From: Phallusia mammillata
Lineage: Eukaryota; Chordata; Ascidiacea; Phlebobranchia; Ascidiidae
Direction: 5' to 3'
NCBI GenBank assembly: GCA_003260075.1
Contig: QLIY01000003.1
Span: 399,671 to 463,670 of the forward strand
Length of the DNA: 64,000 nucleotides
Shown: positions 51,042 through 61,605 of the stretch, piece by piece
How positions within the stretch are numbered: the first letter of the stretch is position 1
How the letters are laid out: the number at the start of each line of letters is the position of its first letter
The notes under the pieces: generated by a model
The model's database searches: none
The model's input: the letters and a program-made list of their open reading frames with translations, nothing else
What the model was told of the DNA's origin: nothing
Made by a program: the position numbers and the translations under genes

Positions 51042-52269
51042 AGTGTGGCTTGAACTACTTTTGGAAAGTTCGTTGTGAAATATTGTAACATTTCTTTACA
51101 GTGAAGAAAACTGGCTGTCATTGCATGTTAACCAAGTTAGACAGGTCAAGATAACAACATTTTCAGAAGCAGTGATGATCGGGGTGGTTGGTTAAACCAA
51201 CATGTTTCCACCAATGCCAACTCTATAATATTTCGTCGAAATCGACAGTGAGGTCGACCTTGCCGAAACAAATACCTAGATCCCTGCTTTAGAATGACAT
51301 GTATGATTTTAAAAGTTGATACCTGTGTATGTTGACAACACAAAAAGCATACTTCGTTTGGGCATTTTCGCCAACTAAAGCTGTTATATTGTAGTCGGAG
51401 TGCCGCTATAGCCCCAGGGTTGCCATCGACACGGACCCTAAAATGAGGACGACCGAAAAACGAATTTTTTATACGTAACGAAACAAACGTTTTTGATGAG
51501 ATGTTACATGCTACATTTTTTTGCCAGAAACAATCTGTTTCAGCAATTTCTTGTTTATCGAAAATACTTAGTGCATCTCACCGTTCTCACGACAGTTCAG
51601 GTCTAAGTTTACTTGCTACGTTTACGAGGGATTTGACTTGTGAATGTTAAAAATAAGTCAAAATAACGACTCAAGTCAAAAACAAGGACACAGGGCCCTC
51701 GAGGGAAAAATATGCTGGTGCAAGTTAATTTATGGGACCCCTTTTGAACACCATAGTCACGTCTAGAATAGTTTATTCAAGTGCAGAATAGTTTTTGCTC
51801 AGAGGATTTAATGTAGAACAAATAAAAGCAGGTTGGCCATTGGAAATAGGTGCGTACAGATCCTTTGAAAAATGCTTTTAATTTGGCAAATACGAAGGCA
51901 GAACAGCAAGTCTTCGAGTGTAAATGTCTACACACACACTGTCGTTTTTGGTCCAAAGAAGTAAATCGCTTAAAGCTGTGACCAAATCAAATACGTGTAA
52001 CAAATGTCATTAGAACGTAACACTCGTAATTGGCGGTCCGGTTTAATGAAATAAACCGCATTTAACGTTTTAAGGCCTAAACCATAAATCTAGCATATCA
52101 TGACAAAATGTAAAATTACGAGAGCACAAATTGCTAGATGGCCTTCATTAGTAAAACGTTTTCTCTGTGCCGGCCTTCATTGAAAAACTATGCAACAAAA
52201 CAACTACCGGCTAAGTGCATTTTATCTTAAAATACCAACGGAAAAATGCGATCGCGTCCAGGCACCTTA

Positions 52270-52386
52270 TTTTTTTCTTCACGGGGTTCGAGTCCAGGAC
52301 ACTCCCGGGGACGAATCCTGATCAAGGTTTTTTTTATGTCTGTATATGGGTCAGGCGCGCCAGACCATTCGGCCAAGTTCCTGCCC
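52270..52386 (-). mobile_element. tRNA-like SINE with 12-bp target duplication
   Basis: Perfect direct repeats CCAGGCACCTTA flank it at 52258-52269 and 52387-52398. Read on the minus strand it starts with an A-box-like stretch TTGGCCGAATGGTCTGGCGC and later has GGATTCGTCCCCGGG as a possible B box. It ends in an A-rich tail (GAAGAAAAAAA) next to the duplication. This arrangement is that of a retroposed tRNA-derived SINE. A second, 5'-truncated copy lies on the plus strand at 60471-60563. Confidence 0.75.
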
Positions 52387-52416
52387 CCAGGCACCTTAAT
52401 TATGCCCTTAATGCAG

Positions 52417-52734
52417 GGGAGAGCTACTAACACGATACCTCCCGGGAGGCCCAAAAATGCCTAATTTTCGGGAGGTGGCGCAAAGAGCACTTTTTTACAT
52501 TTACAACGTTATATCTCCAGAAATGCTCACGGTTAGGGCTATTAGGGTCGGGTTAAGGTATTAGCATTTAAAATTCAATAAAAATAACCCAAAAATTTAG
52601 TTACTAATGTAAAAATGTTAAAAACTTATTTCCCAACCCAACCCCTCTTTAGCCGCTAAATAAAAAATTCAGCGCTTTACGCCCCCTTGTAAAAGTGAAT
52701 CTCCCGGGAGGTATCGTGTTAGTAGCTCTACCTC
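52417..52734. mobile_element. Foldback/MITE element with long inverted ends
   Basis: The ends AGAGCTACTAACACGATACC TCCCGGGAG (left, from about 52420) and CTCCCGGGAG GTATCGTGTTAGTAGCTCT (right, to about 52730) are inverted copies nearly 30 bp long. The flanks AATGCAG at 52410-52416 and 52735-52741 form a 7-bp direct repeat. There is no coding capacity. Superfamily uncertain. Confidence 0.7.
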
Positions 52735-54936
52735 AATGCAGCGGTAAACCTTTACTGCTTCCGTGCCCGTTGAATATTCATGAAATTTCTTTGTACCCTG
52801 TTCAACAATAACTAAAACTGATCCTGAAAAATACATTATGCTAAAAACATTTAGAGGAATTTTCTAAACCGCACCGGATAAAATTATTTTGACATTGTTT
52901 CTCGTACCCTCTACATTGGTGCTTACTCCCTACTCTGAAGGGGTTCCCGAACCCCTTGCCTGAATGCATAAAAAGAGACATTCCCAAACCAGAGCAATGG
53001 GCATTAGATCACCATGATATTTAACGTTAATGTTTTTTTAGCAATCGTAAGTTCGTAAAAATGAATGATCTTTTTTCTCGGAAATATGGTTTGATCACGG
53101 CTTTTCTAGCAATCTGTTTAGGGTTTGGTATTTTGGTTTAAAATAACGTTCGGACGGAGATCTTTTAGGTCGCAAAAGTTCGACAGGAAATAATGCGTTG
53201 TAACCGGATATCGACTAAGATTGTTTGCGCACAATATGGCGAAGTGAAGCTGTGTGGCCTAACAGTTAAGTTTAGGAATTTTAACTGAAGCTATATGATG
53301 AAGTTGTAAAACTTTTCTGTTAATCCGTTCGTTTGCGTTTTTAACTCTTGACGAAATGCAGACAATATATTTTTAAGAAGGAAAAAGAACAAGCGTTGGT
53401 TTAGTTTCCCAAAACAAGCATAAAAATACAGAATTAGCCTACATTTTTTACTGTAGGCTAGGCTACAGATTTTGCAGCAGATGAGCAGTACTCGCAAACA
53501 TAATAGGCCTGAGTTAAGGTCCTTGAAATGTCGGTATAGGCTACTTTTAAAACTTGTGACACACTATAACTTTTAAAGCTTGCGACACACTTGTTTTGCG
53601 GCAAACGTTGTTCAGGGAAAGAACCTTGCAGGGTATAGCCTAGGTATAAATGCTTTTAGTCACATGTAAGATCAAGATTGTAAGTGTTGTCACCAGGCCA
53701 TGTTTTTTTGGTGGTAAAAGGTAAAAAATGCCAGATGGAGGACTAAAATGTTTTAATCATATTTTCACATTTCAGAATATCTCGGGTCAGACAATTTGAA
53801 AATCAATATAACTCTCTTTCATTTAAGTGAAAGCCGACACAAGGAATTGCCATACCGTTCTTACGTCATTGTCTCTATAGAAATGAACTATAGAAAAATA
53901 AATATTTTCCTAAAAATTTTATTTTTGGTTTGGTTGAACAGTTATTAACCTTTGTCTGTGGGTCATCCTAATTTTTAACTGTGGCAACTCCAGCTGCCTT
54001 TATGGTTTTATTTGTTACTCTGAGTTGAGTTGAGTTTATTTCGCTTGGTTAAAAAAAAAGAAGCGACACATTGCAAAAAAACAAACAATCATTAAACCGA
54101 AAATACCTGCGCAACGTTGAAACGTGACAACTTTGATTTGTTAACCGTTAACCAAGTGTTTTACCTAGTTATAACTATTTAATTTTATTCGAAAAATTTT
54201 CTGTGCTAAAGTCATTAGAGCATGAAGCATCGAACAAGGGGCTTTCCCAACAGTGATCGGGCACTTGTGTCTTCCTTGCTCCTTCCTGGAAGTCCCTTGA
54301 GTTGTTTGTGTGACAAAACAAAATGCACATATCATCTTAATTTACTTCGTAGGCCTAATTTGTTAGCCTCAATTTGACATAAAAGTGCAAATGTAATTGT
54401 TTTACATTTTATGGGACTAACCTAACGCCTTTTAATAAGGTGTAGCTGCAGCGCGTTCAACCATTATCCACCAATTGTGCCCTTCATTGTTTTGCGCTTC
54501 ATAACGTCCTAACGTTGCGCAGCTATTTCCGGCTTGGTGATTTTTTAGTGATACTGTGTCGCTATATTCACCAAGCAAAATAAACTCATCTCTCATCTCA
54601 AATACGGATAAAAATAGCCCTAATTCTCCAGTCTGCAGAGTATGGCAGCTGCACGCGCGATTTTGTTGTTGCAAAATTTTTTTGCGCGCTGAATTTTTCG
54701 GGGTTGCACGCGGAAATTGTGCACCAAAGGCATTAATTGTCCTGTTTTAACCTCTATCACTTGATTTGCGCTTGCTAAAATTGGTCGTGCACGCCCGAGG
54801 TCTCGTCGGGAACTGCTATGTTCTGCAGACTGGTTAATTCGTATTTAAGTTGTACACCCCCGTTCTAACTTAATGTGCTTAACTTTCACAGCCCCTAGCT
54901 TGACGAAAATAGTTCTGGCAAAACTGCTCTACAAGT

Positions 54937-56952
54937 ATGATGTCCATACTGTTTAATCTGTTTCTGTTGAACTGGATTGTTTTTGGACAACAACCAGAGA
55001 TATTAACACTTTCTCAAGCAACTAAAGATTTAGGAAGTATCAGGGTGCTTAAATATGAACCATCAGCCCAAGATTTTTATCACAAATTTATTCATTCTAG
55101 TACTCCAGTTTTAATAAGACCACAAAGCTCTTCATGGCAGAAAAGTGTTGCTCAAGTTACACCTGAACTCATTGAAGAACACTTACAGCATACACATGGT
55201 AAGGCTTACAAACGAACAATGTGGACCACAGGCTGGCCTGTAGAACTTCGGCTAAAGTTTAAAGATTTTGTGAAACACATGCAAGTAGAAGATTTGTATT
55301 GGGATTCTACAATTCCTGCAAACAGCAGCTTTCTGAAACACCTACCCTTTCCATTTTCTCTTGACTGTCAGTACCTTGTTGATAGATTTGTTGCACCAAA
55401 TCTTTTGTACACTTTCCACGAAGCATCATCAGTTTTCCACCAAGATGGATCAGAAAACATGTTTGTACAAATATCTGGTTCCAAAACATGGCTTCTGGCA
55501 AATTATTCATTTAGTAGACATGCTTATGCTGATTCCTACACTGTGTTGCCAGGTCTGTCTCCTATCAATCCCAAAGCAGTAAATTTAACAGAGTTTCCCA
55601 TGGTCTCAGACATTGAATTTTACAACATAACTACAATGCCCGGTGATATGTTGTATGTTCCCCAGTATTGGTGGCATTATGTCATGTCAAAGGGATCACC
55701 AAATATAGGTTTTAACTACTGGTTCAATGCTTTTAACTTTTATGATGCTGAAAACTCTGTAAATGTTGAAGAATATGTCAACAAGTTTGCGAACAAGAGG
55801 AAACTAGTTTCATCAAAAATACGATGCTCTCAGCAGGAAGCAACAATTGCAGATATTGCTATGATGCAGTTGCAATACAAAGTTTCAGAAAAACCTTTTC
55901 CAATTTATTTTGGATCAGATGATGGCTTCTTCTATGCAATAAACTCCATTGGAGAAATTTTGTGGAAATATAAAACTAGCAATGATGCAGGTTCAACTCC
56001 AATTTTAAGTAAAGATGAGAAGTCTGTATACTTTGCAGGTGAAGACAGCAATCTGTATTCATTTGATGCAATGAATGGTAATGTTCTGTGGAAAGCCAAG
56101 CTTGGGGATGGCGTAACTGCAGCTGTGAGAATAAATATGGAAACATCAGTTGTATTTGCAGCCTCACTGGATATGAATGTGTATGCTTTTCATGAAAATG
56201 GAACACAGCTATGGAAATCAGGGCCTTTTAATGGGGAACTGTGGGCTTCTCCTTATCTAGGAGAGAATTTTGTAATCATCTGTACAATGGCAGAACCAAA
56301 CAATGAAGAAGACAAAAGCAATCCATATACTGTATTAAAATTGTCCACCATAACAGGTTCAGTTATTTGGAGATATGCGACTGTGGGATCAGTGTTTGCA
56401 TCTCCTGCAGTGTTGAAAAGTCAAAAAAGTGTTGCAGTGTCAAGTTATGATCATCATCTGTATGTCCTTGACATAACATCTGGTTTACTTCAATGGAAAT
56501 TAGACATTGGAGATTACTGCAATGCATCACCAGCCTTTAGTGATGATGGAAAACTGCTATTCCTCACCACAACCCATGGTGTTGTTATGTGCATTGACAT
56601 GAATGTTAAAAGTATTAAATGGAAGCAGGATTTCCAAGGTACTGATGTGCTATCTTCACCCTTGGTTACAGAGCAGCTACTTCTTCAGGCTGTGGATAGT
56701 GTTCTATTTGCATTAAATCCTAGAAGTGGGGAAACTTTATGGAAATTTGTCAGCAATAGTTCCTTTATTTCAAGTCCACGGTTGGACAAATATGGCATAA
56801 TATACATTGGATGTAATGACGATAATTTCTATGCCATTATTGCAACAACAGGAACTGTCAAATGGGTTGTTACTACATCCGGTGCTGTGGTGGGCACAGC
56901 TAGTTTTTCTTCTCGTCATTTTCACAAAGGGTCTCATGGGGCCCTGTTGTAG
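54937..56952 (+). CDS. Secreted JmjC/cupin-8 hydroxylase fused to a PQQ-type beta-propeller, intronless
   Basis: 671 residues from the first of two adjacent ATGs. The N-terminus (ILFNLFLLNWIVFG) is a signal peptide, so the protein should enter the secretory pathway. Residues about 25-290 form a JmjC domain of the cupin-8 type: VLIRPQSSSWQ, LLYTFHEASSVFHQDGSENM and PGDMLYVPQYWWHYV. The iron ligands look intact, His168-x-Asp170 and distal His247, so a 2-oxoglutarate dioxygenase hydroxylating a protein or small substrate is plausible. Residues about 325-655 are repeated quinoprotein-like blades (YFGSDDGFFYAINSIGEILW, SLDMNVYAFHENGTQLW, SSYDHHLYVLDITSGLLQW, DSVLFALNPRSGETLW), predicted as a 7-8 blade propeller. 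The propeller could bind the substrate. There is no ER-retention KDEL at the C-terminus (ends HGALL). A polyadenylation signal follows at 57064. Substrate unknown. Confidence 0.85.
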   Translation: MMSILFNLFLLNWIVFGQQPEILTLSQATKDLGSIRVLKYEPSAQDFYHKFIHSSTPVLIRPQSSSWQKSVAQVTPELIEEHLQHTHGKAYKRTMWTTGWPVELRLKFKDFVKHMQVEDLYWDSTIPANSSFLKHLPFPFSLDCQYLVDRFVAPNLLYTFHEASSVFHQDGSENMFVQISGSKTWLLANYSFSRHAYADSYTVLPGLSPINPKAVNLTEFPMVSDIEFYNITTMPGDMLYVPQYWWHYVMSKGSPNIGFNYWFNAFNFYDAENSVNVEEYVNKFANKRKLVSSKIRCSQQEATIADIAMMQLQYKVSEKPFPIYFGSDDGFFYAINSIGEILWKYKTSNDAGSTPILSKDEKSVYFAGEDSNLYSFDAMNGNVLWKAKLGDGVTAAVRINMETSVVFAASLDMNVYAFHENGTQLWKSGPFNGELWASPYLGENFVIICTMAEPNNEEDKSNPYTVLKLSTITGSVIWRYATVGSVFASPAVLKSQKSVAVSSYDHHLYVLDITSGLLQWKLDIGDYCNASPAFSDDGKLLFLTTTHGVVMCIDMNVKSIKWKQDFQGTDVLSSPLVTEQLLLQAVDSVLFALNPRSGETLWKFVSNSSFISSPRLDKYGIIYIGCNDDNFYAIIATTGTVKWVVTTSGAVVGTASFSSRHFHKGSHGALL

Positions 56953-57063
56953 ATTTTTCAGTTTTTATGTGTAAATGTGTTTGTGCAACAATCCTTTTTA
57001 AACGCTCTCACTGTCACTATTTGCAGAATAAGACTTCAGTGCCACAAGAGATTATGTATGTGC

Positions 57064-57069
57064 AATAAA
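57064..57069 (+). terminator. Polyadenylation signal AATAAA of the JmjC-propeller gene
   Basis: AATAAA lies 112 nt after the stop codon, in AT-rich sequence and just before the G-run duplication at 57092-57310. Confidence 0.6.
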
Positions 57070-57091
57070 TTATTCATTGGACAAGTTGACT

Positions 57092-57310
57092 CATCTTTTT
57101 GTGACAATTTTTAAACACAATTGTTCACTAAGTAATTTAAAAGAAATAACTTGAATAGTAACTAGAAAGCTTATATATGAAGAATACATTTTTGAGGGGG
57201 GGGGGTATCTTTTTGTGACAATTTTTAAACACAACTGTTCACTAAGTAATTTAAAAGAAAGAACTTGAATAGTAACTAGAAAGCTTATATATGAAGAATA
57301 CATTTTTGAT
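57092..57310. repeat. Direct duplication around a 10-G run
   Basis: 57092-57195 recurs at about 57206-57310 with three or so substitutions, separated by G-run 57196-57205. It is the only run in the window that reads as G on the plus strand. Confidence 0.85.
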
Positions 57311-58619
57311 AATTGACAACTTCTGCACTAATGATAACAAAAACAATTGCTTCAACGTCTTCTATATGATGTATTACTCAGAAGGGTGGCTTGGCACATA
57401 TTGCCAATGCACATACACAGTGGTTTATATCAAAGAGAAAATATTATTACTATAATATTTTACATTTTGTTCAAGAATTGGAAACATGTTTTGTAGCCTG
57501 TTTCCGCAAGCATATGTTTATGGCCATGGGTCCTTACACATGCAGAGTTTTTGATTAAGGATTTTGTAAGATAACCATGTGAGACCCTGTGAGGTCAGAT
57601 GCGACTAATACCCTAGACCAGGGGTTACCAATTTTTTTCACAGCGGGCCGCATGATTTCAATAATCTCTTGCAAGGGTCGCATGGCTTACAAGCCCTTAC
57701 ACAACCTTCCCAAACTGGAGGCGGTTTTGAAGGGAAGGCCAAGGGCCTATGTCTTTTCACGATCTTATTTGTATTCAGATGGTGCTGCTGTTAAATTGTA
57801 AAATTATGAAGAATGTATAAGTGTCTTATCTAAAACTAATGCTCCTTTATTCTATCACAAGCAACAAAAGAAGGCAATTGTTCGCACACAAATACCATTT
57901 TTTGCTTTTGTCTGTGTAACAAACAGTGTTTTCATATGCATCTAAGAAACATCTTATATTTATTAATTTATGAATTGTTGCACTGGAATATATTGAACAG
58001 ATTTTCTAAAAAAAAAATATTATCCTAGTTCCTACCTTTGATTTAAGATGTTAATTTCCGCTAATAGTTGAACAACGCCTGGCTAAACAAAAACTTATTC
58101 CACTTTCCACAACCAAGACCAAGTGCACACATAAATATTTCTACATGATATTCTACACATTTTCGTAAACTTTGAAAACAAAAGGACAAAGTGATACAAT
58201 AACATATAGTTTGGGTTTTAACTGTGCTGATGCTTGTAGAACTAGGGTAGTCTTTAAATATCCACTTTTTATTATTGTATTTACAACTATGTTTCACATA
58301 AATGCTGTTCTTTATATAACTGGTTCAGTCAAACCACATTACATGAGTTAAAAAAGTAAATCCCGAAGGCAGCACATGCATTTAGAAAAAAGTAACAACA
58401 TACTGCACTTCAAAATATATGCCAAAACCTAGTCAGGTAGGAGCCCTGCTATTTATTAAAATCTTGATGTTTGCCACATACATTTTTAGCATGGTTTTAG
58501 TCAAATAATGGTAAAAAATTAAGGACTTGCAAAATATTGTTAAATTGCCAATATAAATTTAAATTTGGTTTAATATTCTCTGGCTTAATATCCACAGCAA
58601 TCCAGGAATTGAACATGCC
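57311..58619. other. Intergenic region between two convergent genes
   Basis: AT-rich sequence containing the 3' flanks of the JmjC-propeller gene (plus) and LEPROT (minus). A hAT-like start CAGGGGTTACCAA occurs at about 57619 but no matching right end was found. Nothing else is recognised. Confidence 0.5.
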
Positions 58620-59529
58620 CTACCACCTTTGAAATTCATAATCTGAATCTTGTGTAAAGTACATAAAAAAGCCAAGGATAGTGAGAAAAGCAATAATGTT
58701 TCCAGCCAAAACAAATGCGCAAGCTCCCCAGAGAATCTTGAAAAAAAGTAGAATTAAACACTATTTTGTGGATACTGCCAAATTCTATCAGAAAAACCTC
58801 AATACTCACAATTTGTGCATGTGCCAGAATAACAGGAAGCCCAAATGCGGATACAACAATTCCAGTTGTAAAAAAGACTGCCAGTTCTTTGCAAGCAGTG
58901 CTTGTAGAATCAGCATCACCACCCAACTTTCGAGCAATTAAGATTGGTATGGGTGCAAGAAAATAAAACATAAGAACAAACAGTGGCCAATATACCCTAA
59001 AGTAGAGGTAAAGATTTATTTTTGCTAACCAAAGCAGACCAATAAAGCACAAAACACTTACCCAAATTGGGGTAAAACACAAGCTAGCATCAAGAATGTT
59101 AGTGCTGCTGATCCTGCCAAAGCCAGAAGCACCAATCTTTAAAAAAAACATACAATTGTAAGTATTATAAAAACAAAAATTGCATGGCAAACAAAGAAGT
59201 ACTCACCCTGTTGATGTCAAGTTGACAACAAATTCACATGCAAAAAAATAAAACGAAATTAGACACAATAATTAAAAGTATGTAAAAGCTTTAGACCAAA
59301 AGTCTAATATAGAGGAAAACACTGTCAATGCAATAATGCCGTGGTTATTGTTCCTTTTCTGCATTAGATAAATGTTTGTCACAGTTACAACGATAACAAA
59401 CTAAAGTCATCTTAAACTTTCATGTGTAAAATTAGCTATAGTTGGCTCAGTACATTACAAGTTGGATATACACTATATCTACTTTGTGGTGAAAATATTA
59501 AAATTTACAAACTTACCCTTAACGGCCAT
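58620..59529 (-). CDS. LEPROT: LEPROT/VPS55 family endosomal membrane protein
   Basis: Small four-helix membrane protein of Golgi/endosomes; yeast Vps55 acts in endosome-to-vacuole sorting, and vertebrate LEPROT/LEPROTL1 limit surface leptin and growth-hormone receptors. Exons, 5' to 3': 59517-59529, a single base 59207, 59062-59136, 58810-58996, 58620-58736. Sum 393 nt, 130 residues, against 131 in human. Motifs include [81 protein letters not shown] and an aromatic C-terminus FQRW. The first exon ends in phase 1 while the third block starts one base in, so direct joining breaks the frame. A one-base exon G, between a CAACAG acceptor and a GTGAGT donor, restores [13 protein letters not shown], which aligns with the vertebrate start MAGVKALVAL. 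It could also be LEPROTL1; one ancestral gene is expected outside vertebrates. Confidence 0.9.
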
Positions 59530-60470
59530 GTTATTGGGTTGGTGTGATGTACTACAGAACGTTTTGCCACAAATTTCTTTAGCTGGTGGTGACAAATACT
59601 GTCTCACTCACGCGTGTGGAAAAACAGCAGGCGTGTGGAAAGGTTACATAACTTTCAGGGACATAAAAATATTGTGATACATCTGTACAATATTGCAATA
59701 AGACCTAAAAGTGCACAGTGTTTTGCACAAGAAAACAAATTAAACGAATGTCCGCACAAAACCCCTAATATGTTTTGTTAAAAGTTTGACCAAATCCACT
59801 TAGAAAAATTCCTCACAAAAGCATATTTTACCACTCTGCCACCATTCTACCACAGAAATTACTTGTTGCTGTATAAAACTAACGAAGCTCTTTAAAACTT
59901 GAGAAGCAAAGCGAATAAGCAAACGGGATAAAATACCATCACAAGACAAAGTTTATCATCCATATCGAGACTCGAGAGGAAGTCAGGCGGAAAATAAACA
60001 ATCGATTTATTCATAGACATCACACCTAAATAGTATGAGGGATCGGGAAGTTTTTTCAATGAAAACTGAACATTTCCTCACAAAAAATCGAAATAGCCTA
60101 GTATCTGACACAATATTATCTATAAAATTGTTAATTTTCAACCAGCAATATAGACACCAGTCCACACCACCTGACTATCCCACTGCAGCAGGATTGCCAT
60201 ATCGGAATGGTCCAAATTCCTGACACTTTCAACAAACACATTCGGCGAACCAAAGCCTTATGAGCTAATACGTTTTACAGCATGTTGATGAACTCTACTT
60301 GCCCAAAATTATTTTTTGTAAAATAGCAATGCAGTCCACAAACCCCGTGATTGAAGGAAGAGCACTCCTGAATGGCTCAAAGGGCGTTAAAGAATATTTA
60401 AAAGCAAAATTGTGTGAAAAGTTAGGGCTATTAGGGTTGAATTGAGGTTTTGTAATAAAAATATAAATAC

Positions 60471-60563
60471 GGTCTGGCGCGCCTGACCCATATACAAACA
60501 TAAAAAACCCTGATTGGGATTCGTCCCCGGGAGAGTCCTGGGTTCCAACCCCGTGAAAAAAAA
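60471..60563 (+). mobile_element. 5'-truncated copy of the tRNA-like SINE
   Basis: GGTCTGGCGCGCCTGACCCATATAC through CCCCGTG followed by eight A is about 85-90% identical to the minus strand of 52270-52386, lacking the first 20 or so bases. The A-rich 3' end is as expected of a retroposed copy. No clear target duplication. Confidence 0.65.
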
Positions 60564-60622
60564 TAGCTTATAGTTTTTAACTGTTTTATATTTAAATAAC
60601 GGTGTCCGTTACGCCATCTATC

Positions 60623-60804
60623 CAGTGGCGTGGGATTATTTTTTTGTATCAGCCGGTTTTATAACGAAAGTCATATTTGTCAGCCGGTTCTGTTACAAAA
60701 AGTCTATTGACAGTAACCAGTAATGCTAACCGGTTCGCTGATCTCATGAAATTTCGTGACACGGTTCTATACAACCTGTGCGAACCGGCAGAATCCCAGT
60801 ACTA
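60623..60804. mobile_element. hAT-type MITE, 182 bp (family with 30509-30688)
   Basis: Begins CAGTGGCGTGGGATT and ends AATCCCAGTACTA. Perfect 8-bp direct repeats CATCTATC lie at 60615-60622 and 60805-60812. The interior is shared with the copy at 30509-30688 (GACAGTAACCAGTAATGC, CGGTTCTAT). Confidence 0.88.
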
Positions 60805-61434
60805 CATCTATCAGTATTTGGCATACTTTCTCTATTGTCAGTTCTGATGTTAGTAGCTTCAGCGTTAACTTGTGTAAAAGAAACATAATATATGTGTTCA
60901 TTGCTCGACAGTGCTGAAAAGTTCTGCAAGTTCAACCATTTTGACAGCCGATCGGAAATGCGTCACGTGGGCTTGAGCATGCCACATGCAATTCTAGATG
61001 TTGTATGTTATTTTTGTATTTTCTTCTTTTGCTTTAACCTGGAGAAAACTGAGGGCGATTCTTTGAAAATGGAAATCACTCTCTCAACTGATCGACTAAC
61101 GAGAGGAGGAAATTACGACACGAATGCGACTAAATGTGCCCGAACATGGGCAATCCGCAGCTGGTTTCAAGTGCACGTTATTTTGAGTAAGCCAGCCGCA
61201 TTTATTTGCCTCTTTTGACGTTATCCTGTTTTACACATTGATGTGACGTCATTAACAAAAACTAATCCGATACAAGGCAAAAAACTTTATCGCAATATCT
61301 GCAATAGATTCGCGTCCTGATGCTTTAAAAACTGTTCGTATGAAGGGCACTGGGTATTGGTCTTGTCAGGAGTACAACCCATTTTAAAACTGCGCTTGAC
61401 TTTCTTGCAATACATAGGTACATATGGACTAGAC

Positions 61435-61605
61435 CAGGGGTGCACGCTCCCCCAAGGGGTGCGAGAACTGTTCCTAGGGGGTGTGGGGGTGCTGAATCAT
61501 TAAGGTTGGTTAGGTCTATTAAAAAAAATACAAAAACCCCGAGGGTGCGAAAATTGGTTGGGGATTTGAAAGGGGTGCAGCAAGGAAAAAGGTTAAGAAC
61601 CACTG
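61435..61605. mobile_element. hAT-type MITE, 171 bp
   Basis: Starts CAGGGGTGCACGC and ends GGTTAAGAACCACTG. Perfect 8-bp flanks GACTAGAC lie at 61427-61434 and 61606-61613. The terminal repeats are only partly complementary. The target octamer is identical to that of the element at 31747-32241. Confidence 0.8.

Larger units (their letters stand above)
51042..54936. other. Intergenic region with a SINE and a foldback element
   Basis: No gene is supported. It contains a tRNA-like SINE (52270-52386) and a foldback element (52417-52734) almost abutting each other. A run of TAGGCTAGGCTAC-type words lies near 53450. The last 50 bases before the next gene hold a good 3' splice acceptor (TTCTAACTTAATGTGCTTAA then CTTTCACAG ending 54891). 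Confidence 0.55.

Noticed and set aside
52284..52300. A tRNA gene suggested by GGGGTTCGAGTCC
   Set aside because: No tRNA cloverleaf can be drawn around it; the sequence lies inside a SINE with target duplications and a second copy elsewhere.
57617..57700. CAGGGGTTACCAA start resembling a hAT MITE
   Set aside because: No inverse end or target duplication was found downstream.
60892..61218. 108-codon plus-strand open frame
   Set aside because: No domain, no splice or promoter context, unremarkable composition.
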